This document shows positions 32,640-43,619 of a stretch of 64,000 bases of DNA, piece after piece. The translations under genes were made by a program, and so were the position numbers. The DNA is from Macrolepiota albuminosa (lineage: Eukaryota; Basidiomycota; Agaricomycetes; Agaricales; Agaricaceae). The stretch's first letter is position 1; each line of letters starts with the position of its first letter. The stretch covers positions 169,246-233,245 of the forward strand of contig JAMWFC010000011.1 in the NCBI GenBank assembly GCA_027475525.1, in the 5' to 3' direction. The notes beneath the pieces were generated by a model. The model ran no database searches, was not told the origin of the DNA, and saw only the letters and a program-made list of their open reading frames with translations.

Positions 32640-33410
32640 CACTCAAAGAAGCACTCTGCTCAAGCCGCCCGCCCAACACCTCCATCATACACATCCTGAT
32701 ACGCATCCTCCTCCTCATAACCACCTCAGGCTCTCCGTGTTCATGCTCATCACCAACGCCCGCCATACCTGCCTTGCCGTAGTACCCATCATGTGACTCT
32801 GCATCTGCTTCCGCTTGCCAAACGTAAACTCATGCCCGAGACTCACGCGGGTTCTCAGCTTCCGCCCTTTTTTCCTTTGTCAACGGCGTCGCGGACGGCG
32901 TACGTGTAGAGAGAGCATCGCGTCCAGGGACATTGTCTGTCCCTGTCCCCCTTGCTCCTTCTGGTGCGTGAACGCAGAGAGCGTAAATGCAGAGGCGCCC
33001 GATGTAGGCGTGTGTGAAGAGATGAGCGAGGCGCGCGCAAGTGGTGAAACCTGTGGGAGGTAGTCGTCTGGCTGTTATGTTTGTTAGGCGCATCACTGTG
33101 TGCGTCAAGTCAGATAAAGATAAAAGGGCATGGTAGTACTACTTACAGCAGGTCTGACTTGGTCGTACTCTTTGTTCTTTTCGGGCAACAGGGCTCAGTA
33201 GTCCGTGCATCCTCGCATGCATGTCCTCCAGTGTAAACGTGAGCAGTACAGTGATCTGTCGTCGGGACATGGACTGCGCGTGCTGGCCGCGGCGGACACG
33301 GGTACCCTCGCTGTCCTCAGTCGGCAGTTTGTAGGCTTGGGAGAAGCGTTAGAATTTGACAGAGGCAAGTAGGCGTTGGAAGCATGTGCACGCGAAGACG
33401 GCACAATGAC
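32640..33410 (-). pseudogene. Decayed paralogue of the membrane-protein gene at 45.8-47.6 kb
   Basis: Aligns on the same strand with the 3' half of 45,832-47,551. Matching blocks include the 3' exon with LGRGF-type sequence (GAGACTCACGCGGGTTCTCA versus GGCTCGCGCGTATACTCA), the exon-intron junction near 33,060-33,160 and the region around GGGCTCAGTAGTCCGTGCAT versus GGGCTCAGCCGTCCATGCAT. The middle of the cytoplasmic domain and the whole transmembrane and extracellular part are missing or unreadable. No long frame remains. It shows that this island and the one at 45-53 kb are paralogous. Confidence 0.6.
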
Positions 33411-33987
33411 TAACTGGATTTCCACCTATGGTTGGCTGGCCGGTAACAGACGTTGAGGCTTCAACGTTCTATTAGTATGCAGAGTGCAACGCTTCCCTTG
33501 TCGGCCACCTGCGAGATTGCACGTCCCTATGCTACGACGTGCTCTCGTAACCATCATACATAGTACCACGGAAAAGTCTGCGAAGCAGTTGATCATCGAT
33601 CATCTTCCAACAAGCGGGCCGTTACTCCGATGTCGGAGTCATACCGAATCGCTGTCACTGACTCGAAACCTCCTGCGCAGCATTTGGTGCCTGGTTACCG
33701 TTCAAGCCAACGAGCGCATCCATTTATTCCAGGTTCGAGTGAGCATGAGGACACGAAGACGAAAGGTTCGGGCCATCTGTTTCCATGTGAAGCATTTCTA
33801 TGCGAGTTGGATGATTCCGGTTCTCGGATATTGAGGGCAGGTGATATCATCGCCTATTGCCTATTGCTGCAGAACCCAACGAGGGATGTGGGTGTCCGCA
33901 CAGCCTTGTTTCGGCTTTCTGTGTATAAAATGACAGGATACTGTCCGGACAAATATATCAACGCTCAGCACCCGATCTGCCCTCCAG
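33411..33987. other. Intergenic region upstream of the dioxygenase gene
   Basis: No gene is supported. An open frame from 33,630 (MSESYRIAVTDSKPPAQHL) runs into the dioxygenase in another frame and has no recognisable domain. Confidence 0.4.
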
Positions 33988-34786
33988 ATGACCAAAAAGC
34001 CCACTGTATTAGGAGAGCATCCACCCGTCGCATGTGTTGTCGACATATCAGACTCAGTTGTCGCGAGAGACTATCCGGGTGCTTTCATAAAGGTTATCGA
34101 CAACGTTTTCACACTCGAAGAATGCGCTGCTCTTATATCTCGTGCGGAAGCCTCAGAGGAATGGCGAACAGCAATGATACAGACAATTCGTGGGGAGCGC
34201 GTCAACGAGGAGGTTAGGAACAACGATAGGATACTACTTTTCGACGACAACCTCGCAAAAGAACTCACCCAGAGACTGCTCCCCCATGTTCAAGAAGTAA
34301 CTGAAATTGCACCTGGCTCAAAATGGGAACGCATCGTTGGTGTTCCAGGTTTTGTCACAGAGACATGGAAACTTCTTGGGTATGCAAACACATCATCTCG
34401 TTACTCCGTCAGAAAGTCGCAGAATCTCACATTCGAACAGAGTGAACGAAAGGCTTAGCTTCCTTCGTTATGGCCCAGGTCATTATTTTAAGCCGCATTA
34501 CGATGGCCTGCTCCAATTGCCAGATAAACGACGGTCCTGGGTGACAGTCCAGATCTATCTTAATGACGATGGTTTGTCTGGAGGTGCGACTCGGATGTTT
34601 GGAAAGGCGGGCGAGGATGGTGATTTCTTCGATGTCGTACCAAAGGCTGGGAGGGTTTTGATCTTCGAACAAAAGCCTTTTGTTCACAGCGGAGAAGAAG
34701 TTGTTCAAGGTATAAAATACACCATGAGGAGTGACTTCTTGTTCAAGAGTGTACAACCATCCGGGTTTATGCAATTCTTTCAGTGA
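33988..34786 (+). CDS. 2-oxoglutarate/Fe(II) dioxygenase, prolyl 4-hydroxylase-like
   Basis: Two exons, 33,988-34,379 and 34,441-34,786, give 245 residues. The intron has donor GTATGC and acceptor AACAG, and joins TWKLLG to VNERLSFLRYGPGHYFKPHYDG. Iron ligands are the H and D of PHYDG and the H of FVHSGEE; the Arg of YTMRSD would hold 2-oxoglutarate. This is the double-stranded beta-helix fold of prolyl 4-hydroxylase alpha-like enzymes, which hydroxylate a substrate using O2 and 2-oxoglutarate. No signal peptide is visible, so it is probably cytosolic or nuclear; the substrate is unknown. All key residues are intact. The start is the first ATG of the open frame (MTKKPTVLGEHPP). Confidence 0.9.
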
Positions 34787-35480
34787 TTGTGGATCGATTT
34801 ACCTTACTTACCATGTCTCAGGTTCTAAAAGGAGTAATTTGGATGATGTTATGATAAGTTATCCCATATGCACATCCCTATATCTAATTAGACACAATTG
34901 AGAGACAGCAGATTGACATCGCTTACCTTTGGCTTATTGTGACTGTGGCAATGTGGGTACCATGGAGCCCTGTACTCGGCGCGTGGCGTCGCATAAGAGG
35001 TCATGTGTAACAACTTCATTCATTTAAACATTCAGTAATGACTGGGAATGATTATATTTGCATCGTGCTCAGCAGAACAAAATCAAAGACACAACAAGTA
35101 AAGTCTTCAATAAATGTAATCCTCTCCACCTTGTGAAGGAAACAATTTGCGATGGTCTCTTGTGCATGATTGTGCTGTCATTGATGAGAGCAGTCAGAGA
35201 TTATATTGAAGTCGACAGTCGACGTTGTGAGCTATCCATCACAAAAATGTGTTAGGTATTTGGTTATATCCCGTCTACTGAACTTGAAAAAATCGCGGCC
35301 TGCCGGCTCTGGCTCTGTTACCAGGCCCTTTACTCTTGAAGCCGGGCATGGCACATCACTATTCAAGAAGCATTAGACAACCACTATCACACATTAAGTT
35401 CTGACCGATGCATTTCAGATCCATTTGACAGACTGTTGAGCTTCTGAGGCTCGAGTGAGCTCTTTGGTACGTTGTGAAAA
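34787..35480. other. Intergenic region
   Basis: Between the dioxygenase stop and tRNA-Leu. No gene or repeat recognised. Confidence 0.5.
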
Positions 35481-35585
35481 GGTGAGATGGCCGAGCGGTC
35501 TAAGGCGCCAGACTAAGGTTCCTTCCGAAAGGAGGATCTGTATCTGGTCTCTTCGGGGGCGGGAGTTCGAATCTCCCTCTCATCA
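35481..35585 (+). tRNA. tRNA-Leu(AAG) with 23-nt intron
   Basis: Acceptor stem GGTGAGA pairs with TCTCATC, discriminator A at 35,585. A box TGGCCGAGCGG; B-box-type loop GAGTTCGAATC. The anticodon stem CCAGA/TCTGG encloses CTAAGG...A with anticodon AAG at 35,515-35,517. The intron is 35,519-35,541, one base after the anticodon as usual for nuclear tRNA. The long variable arm (TCTCTTCGGGGGC) fits Leu. The mature length would be 82 nt. A near-identical gene with a different intron is at 50,867. Confidence 0.95.
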
Positions 35586-36066
35586 CTAACTTCGGGATCG
35601 CAAAAATTCCCCTTTTTGGGATAAGGAAGGTTGGGGTTGTTTTACTGCAAGCGGAAGTGGTAGCGAACGGCGGATGGAGTGGCTGCAGGAACCATGCAGA
35701 TCCAAGGCGGTAAACACGGGGGTTGCCCTATATGTATCGTAGAAAGAAAGGAATAAAGAGGAATAAACACAAATAAATTGACCCGTGTTGCCACGGTGAT
35801 GTGATTTGTCGTCGATTCCAACAAAAGGCCCATCAGAAAATGTGGGCACAGCTGATGTATGGGCACAATTAGAGCCTTCGATCAATAGCTGGGACTAGGT
35901 CTATTACTTCAGAACATTTTCAATTGCCACAACAATCACGAAATCACAAGAAAATAATTGGGACAGTTGCCACAGCAAGGCTCGTGTCCAACCACTTGGG
36001 TGACAAGAACAAACGCAAAGCTTCTTTATAATCTGACTAGACGCCATGACTTGACTTCTTACAACC
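35586..36066. other. Upstream region of F-box gene copy A
   Basis: From about 35,738 it is homologous (inverted) to the sequence upstream of F-box copy B, to 53,375. It probably holds the promoter. No other gene seen. Confidence 0.5.
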
Positions 36067-37856
36067 ATGCATTTTTGTCTAACTTGCCCCGAGATTTTAC
36101 GCGAAATATTTTCGTATATTTCAGCAGACCAGGATCTTCGTTCACTCAGCTGTATCGCGAGGTCTTGTAGGACATTTTCAAGTCAGCCTTTTCTCTTGTC
36201 ATAATGGAAACCGTCTCGTAGAACACGAGTTTACTGATTTTCGTCTCTCGTGGTGAACCTCTAGACATCGCGCTCCGTCTTCTGTGGAAGTCCCCACCAG
36301 ACATTGGGGTACTCATCCGGGTCTTGCCTGGAGACCTTTGGGTCGAGACAAAAGCCAAGTCCTATAGAAAGTTGGTTAGTACTTCTTGATTCTCCGGCCC
36401 AACCCTAAAGTTGAAAAAACCTTTCTTTTTTTTAAAAAAAAAAAAAACAAAGATTTTCACAAGGGATTTGGTTGACAGCGACTACGAACGATTTGGATAC
36501 TACGCGTCTATGATCAGTATCATGCGTCTAAGCGAATTCGTTCAGTCATCAACAAAGCAATTAGCACCTGTTCCCATTCACTCTGGCGTTTTTGCTGCCC
36601 TTCACGAGTATAGTCATAGAAAAGGCGCAAAATGTCTACTTCCAAACTTGCGCGAGGCGACATTGGTTCTCCGCTTGTTGGACAATTGCTTCATGAGTTC
36701 TTCAGCGTCATTCCTGGACTGTTGGTTTACTCAAGGCCCCGGGTCGTACTTGAACTGTTGGTTTCCTCAAGGACTCAGGTCACTCACACTTGAAGACAAA
36801 AAACTTCGATCCAAGCTTATTATGTATAGATGGAAAATTACTGTCCCATTTCTTGTTAGTAATTGCTCCAACATTGTCACTCTTAATACTGGTGAATTTG
36901 ACTTTTTGGAGCACACTGAGAACTTCGACCTCTTCCTGGGACTGAACAAACTCGAAAATGTCCGTGGTTCCATAAGTTCCATTCACAAAGAGAAAATACG
37001 CCTTCTTGGATCGCTTCCATCGCTCAAGTCCATCGAGGGCTTGATTTTAAGTCAGAAAACTGACATAACTTCCTTCGCGACTGCGGATGGCCTCTTTCAA
37101 AGCATGCAAGACCTGCAGTTGCATGCCCCGGATTGGGACACAGTGGCTGCCTTGTTCTGGACCATGAATTGTCGCTTCAAGGCATTGGATATCCAACTAG
37201 AGTCCTTAGGTGATGTTGAGTCAACATCACCTAACGACTCTGAGGACCTCCCCACTTCACACGGCTTCCAGAATCTCACGTCTGCTATCGCGTCCAATAC
37301 GTTTCTCAGGGAGAGTTTGAAGAGTATTACTCTCACTGACAAGCGTGGATACGAGCTATATGCCCAGTTACCATCTTCCACTTTCCAGCCGTTTCTGTCG
37401 CTCTGGGCACTGCAGCATGTCGTTCTCAGGATGGGAGATTTGGAGCGTCTTAACGATGCATGGCTTGCAGAAGCTGCGCTCGCATGGCCGGATTTAAGAA
37501 CTCTCATCATCGACACAGTCGACCATTGTTTCTCGCTCAAGGGGCTCATCCCCCTGTTGCGAAAATGTCGCAAGGTCACGACTCTTGAGATTCATCCCAG
37601 TGACAAATCTCCCTGCTGATGGAAGCGCATCGAACACAAATATCACAGGCATTTTCTCCCTACACAAATTTGGGGCTGACGATATGGATCCAGAGCCGCT
37701 TTTTAGGTGTCTTATAGCGATGTTTCCCAATGTAACGGGAGTCGAAAGAGCTGATGGCACGTTTAGTATGGATGTTGACTGCAGTGATGAACTTGAAGAG
37801 AAGTGGGCGTTACTTGGGCAGATGTTCACAGAGACAGGTTCGGTTATTAAGGGCTG
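36067..37856 (+). pseudogene. F-box protein gene, copy A (broken)
   Basis: Nearly identical, inverted copy of 51,229-53,027. Exon 1 (36,067-36,181) encodes the F-box MHFCLTCPEILREIF, exon 2 starts at 36,265, and exon 3 starts at 36,454 after an intron with a T-run/A-run. Two lesions: an extra T at about 36,360 in exon 2 (AAGTTCC versus AAGTCC in copy B) and, at about 37,600, 8 bases in place of 25, which moves the last 80 or so codons out of frame so that the long frame ends at 37,619 (HPSDKSPC). The C-terminus (LPADGSASNTNITGIFSL onward) is still readable in another frame to 37,856. F-box proteins recruit substrates to SCF ubiquitin ligases. Confidence 0.8.
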
Positions 37857-38157
37857 AAATACGACTCTGCCATCATCGATAGAAGGAAAGCTTTGCGCTG
37901 GGTATCCGTGGATTCGTGACTTAATTTAATTTTTTTTCTCTAGTTTAACGCTACCCGAATGAAATCCGGACTGTGGTTCTTCAGCAGTCAGAAGCCCGGG
38001 AATTTGCTAACCTTTTGTCGATTTATCTCGCATTTGCAGTAAGATAATCTACTATAAAGCCCCAGGGGCCATTTAAACTAGACACATACAATTTTGAAAT
38101 ATTACAATTGCTAAAATACAACTTAAAGTTAATTTGTTTCTGTGAAGTCTAACCCCT

Positions 38158-38311
38158 GGAAGGTGAACAGTTCATCCTGTAGACTCCACTCATCATGTAC
38201 AGACTTTGTACCCAAGGGTGCCCCAAATACTGGGGGAAGGTGAACAGTTCATCCTGTAGACTCCACTCATCATGTACAGACTTTGTACCCAAGGGTGCCC
38301 CAAATACTGGG
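38158..38311. repeat. 77-bp tandem duplication beside F-box copy A
   Basis: 38,158-38,234 and 38,235-38,311 are identical. It lies about 200 bp beyond the right end of the F-box duplication (about 37,955), at the change from host-like to AT-rich repeat-like sequence. Confidence 0.9.
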
Positions 38312-40266
38312 CTAGCAGGCCTTGGCCATGGTGTCCTCATGGGCTCCCTTGTGGTTTCCTTGCCAGATGTTCTGGATAATGTTGACCTCATCCCCCTGGA
38401 TGGAAACTCTCTTGAGTGCTTGGATAATAAACAACTCTGGATGCAAGAGTGATGTTGTCATTGTTCTCCACTCCAGAGCCATGGTCAGTGCATTGAGAGA
38501 GGGCCTTTCAGCTATCTTTACCGGCTATTATACCATGTCCTCAAATTTTGCTTCTTTTTGGCTATCTCTATCAGCTATTATGTCCATCCTCAACATTATA
38601 TTGAAAAATCATACTTGTGTTTCCTTTACATCCACATATATGTAGTTTTCTTGCATTGAGCATGTTATTGTTTCTTTCTTTTAGGGATTATATTTGCTCA
38701 TATATATACATATTTATTATTATTTTTTTGTTTATTTGTTTATTTTTTATGATGTATGTAATTTTTCTGTTTTCTGATGGATGTGTCTAGTCATATGATG
38801 ATTTCTTTATTTGTAGACTTGTGAGTTATATAAGCTGCTGCTCTGTAAGCTGCCACTTTGGCTGCAATTATTTCTTTGTGATATTAGAGTCAAAGTTGTC
38901 GTGGGCAAATACAGTTTATTTAGTAATATATTGATGCAGTACTACTTTAAAAGTGACTAAAATAAAAAGAATCAGTAGACAAGGAAGAAACAAAATACGA
39001 GTCCAGTCGTGTGATTGTCAAAGATTGATAAGGATGTTCTTGACAAAGTGACAAAGTGAATGTGATCAAGTGTTGTGTTGTCTTTATAGACATCAATTAA
39101 AGGCTTTTTGATTGATTTAATCCATTGGTTGCCATTGTCCAGTGCATTTATCTTTATTCTGTTCTGACACTTGTCTGAAATGTCTCTCAGCTTCCTCTTT
39201 AGTTTGTTCTTGGTTTCTTCATTGGATACTAGGTTCTGTGGAGTATTTGTTAGTGTGTTTACTGTGTTGCTTTGTCAATCTTTTATGAAGCTAGACCACT
39301 GCTCAATAAGAGTCATAAATGTTAATATGAGAAGCATCTTGAGTTTTTCATCTGCCAGATTAACAACTTGAAAAGATAGCTGGACAGATATGAGGTCTCC
39401 TACTCAGAATCTTTCAGGCTTGTAATGTTTATATCTTAAGTTTCCTTCAGTTTTGTTTGTTGCTCTATTGTTCCTTTCATTTACCTTTGCCTTTAAAAAT
39501 TGGACCACATTGTCTTCAATAATCATGAAACTTTTCTGCATTATTTTCTCTGTGAGCTTGTACAGATCTAGTTCTCTGTCTTTGAGAATGTGCTGTTTGT
39601 TCTTCTTCACATTGCATGTTGGTGTAAATATTCTGTTTACAATGTCTAGTGATCTTTCTTGCTATTCAAAGAATGTGTTGTGCCAGCATTCAAGTCAGCC
39701 TTCTGTGGACTCAAGTTTGAAGTACTTGCTAATCTCTGTTGCTCTTGTCATTGCATTGTTGAAATGTTTTATTCCTAGGCCATCCAGCTTCACATATTGC
39801 TTCATGTATTTCAGTCATCTGTAGTTGCTGCTTTATATGATTAGACTCTGTTATATTAGACGTCATTGAACATACCTCATGTGCGTTTCTCTTTTCAGTG
39901 ACAGGAGATCCTTTTTGCTGATAGCTCCATATATTGTGAAAACTAACTCCTTGTCTGATATCTTGCTGTCTTTGTGGATGTACACTAGTTGCCATGGTTG
40001 AGGTTTGTTTACTTCTTTTGTCTTAATGGCATTTGTCCATCCTGATTCCTGTTGTGTCTTCTATATTGATAGCCAATATATAATGTGCAATTTGATTACT
40101 TACATATGAAATGCTGGTCAACATGACTTTATTTTCTTCTCTCCTTTGTGTATGGCTTTTTTAATTGCAGTTTCTTGGTTGTATAATGAGTCTACTGATG
40201 TTGAGGTGTCTGTAAACATTTTTTACTTGCTGCCTCTGCTATGTTAACTTTTTTAAGATTGACTCT
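38312..40266. other. AT-rich, CpG-poor region of unknown origin
   Basis: Looks like old transposon sequence. Minus-strand pieces (for example 39,404-39,610, KKNKQHILKDRELDLYKL; 39,729-39,995, QDIRQGVSFHNIWS) keep short open frames but match no family I can name. CpG is almost absent. Confidence 0.4.
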
Positions 40267-40591
40267 TGTAAGGGCAACCTCTAGAAGCTATGGCTCAGTC
40301 ACACAGTTAGCAGAGGGAGATCCAAAGTGTATTAGAGTACATACTAATAATATCATAATAACTACTCACCTGGCAGAGGGAGATCTAAAGAGAACAAGTC
40401 TAAGGATTTTCTATGCTAGGTTGAATGCTTCTGGGGCCTCTGAAGTGTGGAAAACAACTGTACAGGACAACAAAACCTTAAAAACTTAAAAATTGCAAAA
40501 TAAGTGCACAAATAAGACAGGAAAACTCCAGACTTTGAAGGTCAGAAAGGCAAACACCAGAGCACCTCAAGAGCTGAGAATAATACTAATA
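40267..40591 (-). mobile_element. LTR490 copy 3, truncated
   Basis: Starts TGTAAGGGCAACCTC (the complement of the LTR490 3' end) and follows the family to TAATACTAATA, where mariner M4 begins. The remaining part, expected from copy 55,007-55,526, is not found beyond M4. Confidence 0.8.
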
Positions 40592-40951
40592 CAGTGGCTC
40601 AAAAAACTGTCCCAATGTTTCATACTTTTTGAAAGATGACATTGGCATGAAGGATGGGGAATACCTAAAATCCTGATTAAATCATGTAAAATACCATGAC
40701 ATTGGAGCTACAAAACAAACCTAACCTTATGTAATTGAGAACAGAACAGATGGAGCAATAGCCATTTTAAAATATTCACTCATTGGGACAGTTTTTTGAG
40801 CATCTCTAATTTTTCAGGTTTATCTCTATTTTACTCAGAAATAAAGAGTAAGTTGCATACGGGAATATAGACAAAGTCATGTGACCATGTTTAGATATAT
40901 TTTGGAGTAGTTCAAGCTAGTTGAACCACATCTTGACCTTCAACCACTATC

Positions 40952-41970
40952 ATGAAACCTATTCCTCCTGCACAACACTCTACTATTGCTTCTCCTCTTG
41001 CTCAAGGGTATATTCTCTGCATCAGATTGGGGCTCAAACTGGTCTAGAGAGGTCTACTATTGGGAGAATTGATAAAGAGTTGGAGATGGACAAGGAAAAC
41101 CATCCTGGAGGCCATCCTGCTAAGCTTACTCCTCATGATAAACAGGCTATTGTTCGACAAATCTCAACTGGGAGACTTGATACAGCTGTCCAGGCCACCA
41201 ATTTTATCAACAGCATCATTTCCAATCCTGTCTCTCTCCAGACTGTCCATAATGTGTTGAAGGAGGAGGGGTATCGGTCTGCTACCAAGAGACAAGTTCC
41301 TATGCTTAAAGCTAGACATCAACAACTATGGCTTAAATGGGCTCAGGAGCATCAGAACTGGACTATAGAGGACTGGAAAAGGGTGTTGTGGACAGATGAG
41401 ACAAAGATTAACAGAATTAGGTCAGATGGGAAGCAGTATGTGTGGAAGCTACGAGGAGAAGGCATTTCAGAAACAACTACACCTACTGTGAAGCATGAAG
41501 GAGGGAATAATCTCATGGTATGGGGCTGTATGGGTTGGAATGGGGTAGGAAAGCTTGTGGAGGTGGTGGAAATCATGGATGCAGAGCAGTACTGTGAAAT
41601 TTTGGATGATGGAGCAAAGGAGAGCTTTGAGAAGTTGGAGATGGAGGAGGGTGCCCACTACTTTCAACAGGACAATGACCCCAAACACAACTCCAAGAGG
41701 GCTGACAAGTGGTTTGAGGACAACAACTTTGATGTCCTTTGGTGGCCAGCCCAATCCTCTGATCTCAACCTTATTGAACATCTCTGGGAGTACCTCAAGG
41801 AGCAACTTAGGCAGTATGAAACACCTCCTCATGGTGTGCATGAATTATGGGAGAGAGTTGCAAAGGAGTGGGATGAAATACCACCAGAGGTATGCCAAAG
41901 ACTGATAGAAAGCATGCCTAGAAGGATTCAAGCGGTTATCAAGGCAAATGGAGGACATACAAAGTACTAG
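40952..41970 (+). pseudogene. M4 Tc1-like transposase, open over the catalytic domain
   Basis: The frame is open from 40,921 to TAG at 41,970. It has a helix-turn-helix (QIGAQTGLERSTIGRI), VLWTDETKINRI (Asp 1), LMVWGCMGWNG, YFQQDNDPKHNSK (Asp 2) and SSDLNLIEHLWEYLKEQL (Glu), the DD34E triad of Tc1/mariner, and ends GHTKY. The likely native start ATG at 40,952 (MKPIPPAQHSTIASPLAQGY) is in another frame: an extra AT at about 41,010 (GGTATATTCTC instead of GGTATTCTC) disconnects it. The first in-frame ATG is 41,086, which drops most of the DNA-binding domain. The catalytic residues are intact, so the enzyme part is nearly complete but probably not functional. Confidence 0.75.
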
Positions 41971-41975
41971 ATACT

Positions 41976-42131
41976 AAAATTAGAGATGCTCAAAAAACTG
42001 TCCCAATGAGTGAATATTTTAAAATGGCTATTGCTCCATCAGTTTTAATTCCAAAATTAGAGATGCTCAAAAAACTGTCCCAATGAGTGAATATTTTAAA
42101 ATGGCTATTGCTCCATCAGTTTTAATTCCAA
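41976..42131. repeat. 77-bp tandem duplication in the M4 right arm
   Basis: 41,976-42,054 matches 42,053-42,131 with period 77, so the inner terminal motif is present twice. Confidence 0.9.
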
Positions 42132-43209
42132 TTACATAAGTCCAGGTTCATTTTGTAGCTACAATGCCATAGTATTTTATAAGATTTAATCAGGATTTTA
42201 GGTACTTCCCATCTTCCATGCCAATGTCATCTTTCAAAAAGTATAAAACATTGGGACAGTTTTTTGAGCCACTGTAGACTGCTGAAACCCTTGCCAGTCA
42301 GACAATGCACATTGTCAAACTCCTGGAATTGGAAGAGTTTGATGCCATTCTCATTGTTGTGTGCAGACTGACCAAGCAGGCCATTTTCCTACCCTGCTGC
42401 ACTGCAGACACTGCCCCAGACTTTGCCTGGCTATTTTTTGAGCATGTCTTTGCCAAACATGGACTCCTGGATGACATAGTCTTCAATCATGGCCCGCTCT
42501 TTGTGTCCAAATTCTGGACCTCCCTGTGTAAGGCCCTTGAAATGAAAACTAACCTCTCTACCACCTACCACTCAAAAACCAATGGCCCAACCTAAAGAGT
42601 CAACAAATCTCTTGAGTATATGACACTTGGAAACTATGCCGCAACCTTGTGGAAGCTCTTGACAAACTCTGGAATTTTGAACAGCAGCATCTGGGAAATA
42701 CCTCCCCCAGGCACAGGACTCACAGATGGCAGTAGTGGGCGTAATCCTGCCTCTGGGCTCAATAGAGATTCAACTCCCACATATATTTCTTATTTTTCTT
42801 ATTTTCATGCTTTATGCTCTTCTAATACTTCTAAATTCCCAGAGTTGTCTTCTCTATGATAGTGCCCAGGAAAATCCATGTTAGAGACACACTTCTGGTT
42901 CATAATTTGTTTCTCTTATGCTATGTAATTAGACTCCCAGACCCAAGAAAACAAGTATGTACATTTTTCTATACTACACTTTACTACAATATATGGCACT
43001 ACAAGGGTGTCAAGAAAAGACAAGAAAATTTGGCTATTGTGGAGCCACCAGACCCTTCTCATTTTCTCCTTCCCCCTTCCACTCTCCTGGTCCTGCCAGC
43101 CAATCCTGGGGCCCCTCCTTTACCTCTCCCAGGGCATGCTCCTGTGACACCTCCACCAGTTGATTTCAGAATGGGAGTGACTTACCCTCATCCAAGACCC
43201 TCTCAAACC

Positions 43210-43615
43210 ACATCTCTGGGGCAGTGACATTTCTCTGTCAATGTGCTACCACCACCCTTCCCAGCAAATCCAGGCCCCGCTCTACTCTAGATGTCATCAG
43301 CTTAGGCCACTGCCCCTCCTGCAGCGATGTGAGCGCTGTGGCCACCCTGTCCAGGAGCAGTCAATGCTCCTGGGCCCAACCTGGAGATGTTAGCACAGGT
43401 ACACCTGGAGAATGGGAGCACTCACTCAGGGAAGCTATATGGGCAATCACCACATCAACTCCTGACTCAGGGGGGCCTGCTCTGGGCACTCCATTTCCTG
43501 CTTCAATCAGGCCTGCAGTGTGTCCTGCTTGGCCTTTAACTCCCCTCAGGCACCCACACCACCTCCAAATCTTGAAGTGCCACCTCCTGATCCTTCTTCA
43601 CCCACCTCCAGGCTG
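43210..43615 (-). pseudogene. Antisense gene of Gy3 (fragment)
   Basis: Minus-strand counterpart of the antisense gene in Gy1 and Gy2. The intron before the WAWEH-type region is again well formed: donor GTGAGTGCTCC near 43,428, branch GTGCTAAC, acceptor CTCCAG near 43,383. It continues across LTR1070 into 44,765-44,985. This is the third independent copy with the same intron. Confidence 0.55.
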
Positions 43616-43619
43616 CCGC

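Larger units (their letters stand above)
40592..42274 (+). mobile_element. M4: best-preserved Tc1/mariner
   Basis: Termini CAGTGGCTCAAAAAACTG at 40,592 and its complement ending at 42,274, TA outside at both ends. The inner inverted copy of the terminal motif lies at about 40,783-40,806 (left) and 41,987-42,010 (right, duplicated by the 77-bp repeat). It has one long transposase frame. The left flank is LTR490 and the right flank is chromovirus integrase, two unrelated sequences. Confidence 0.9.

Noticed and set aside
33630..34217. 195-codon frame upstream of and overlapping the dioxygenase
   Set aside because: It overlaps exon 1 of a well-supported gene in another frame and has no domain.
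36146..36358. Minus-strand 70-codon frame conserved in both F-box copies
   Set aside because: It lies opposite F-box exons 1-2 and is conserved only because the two copies are nearly identical.
39404..39995. Minus-strand frames as a host gene
   Set aside because: Short, CpG-poor, frame-broken and without recognisable domains; they look like repeat remains.
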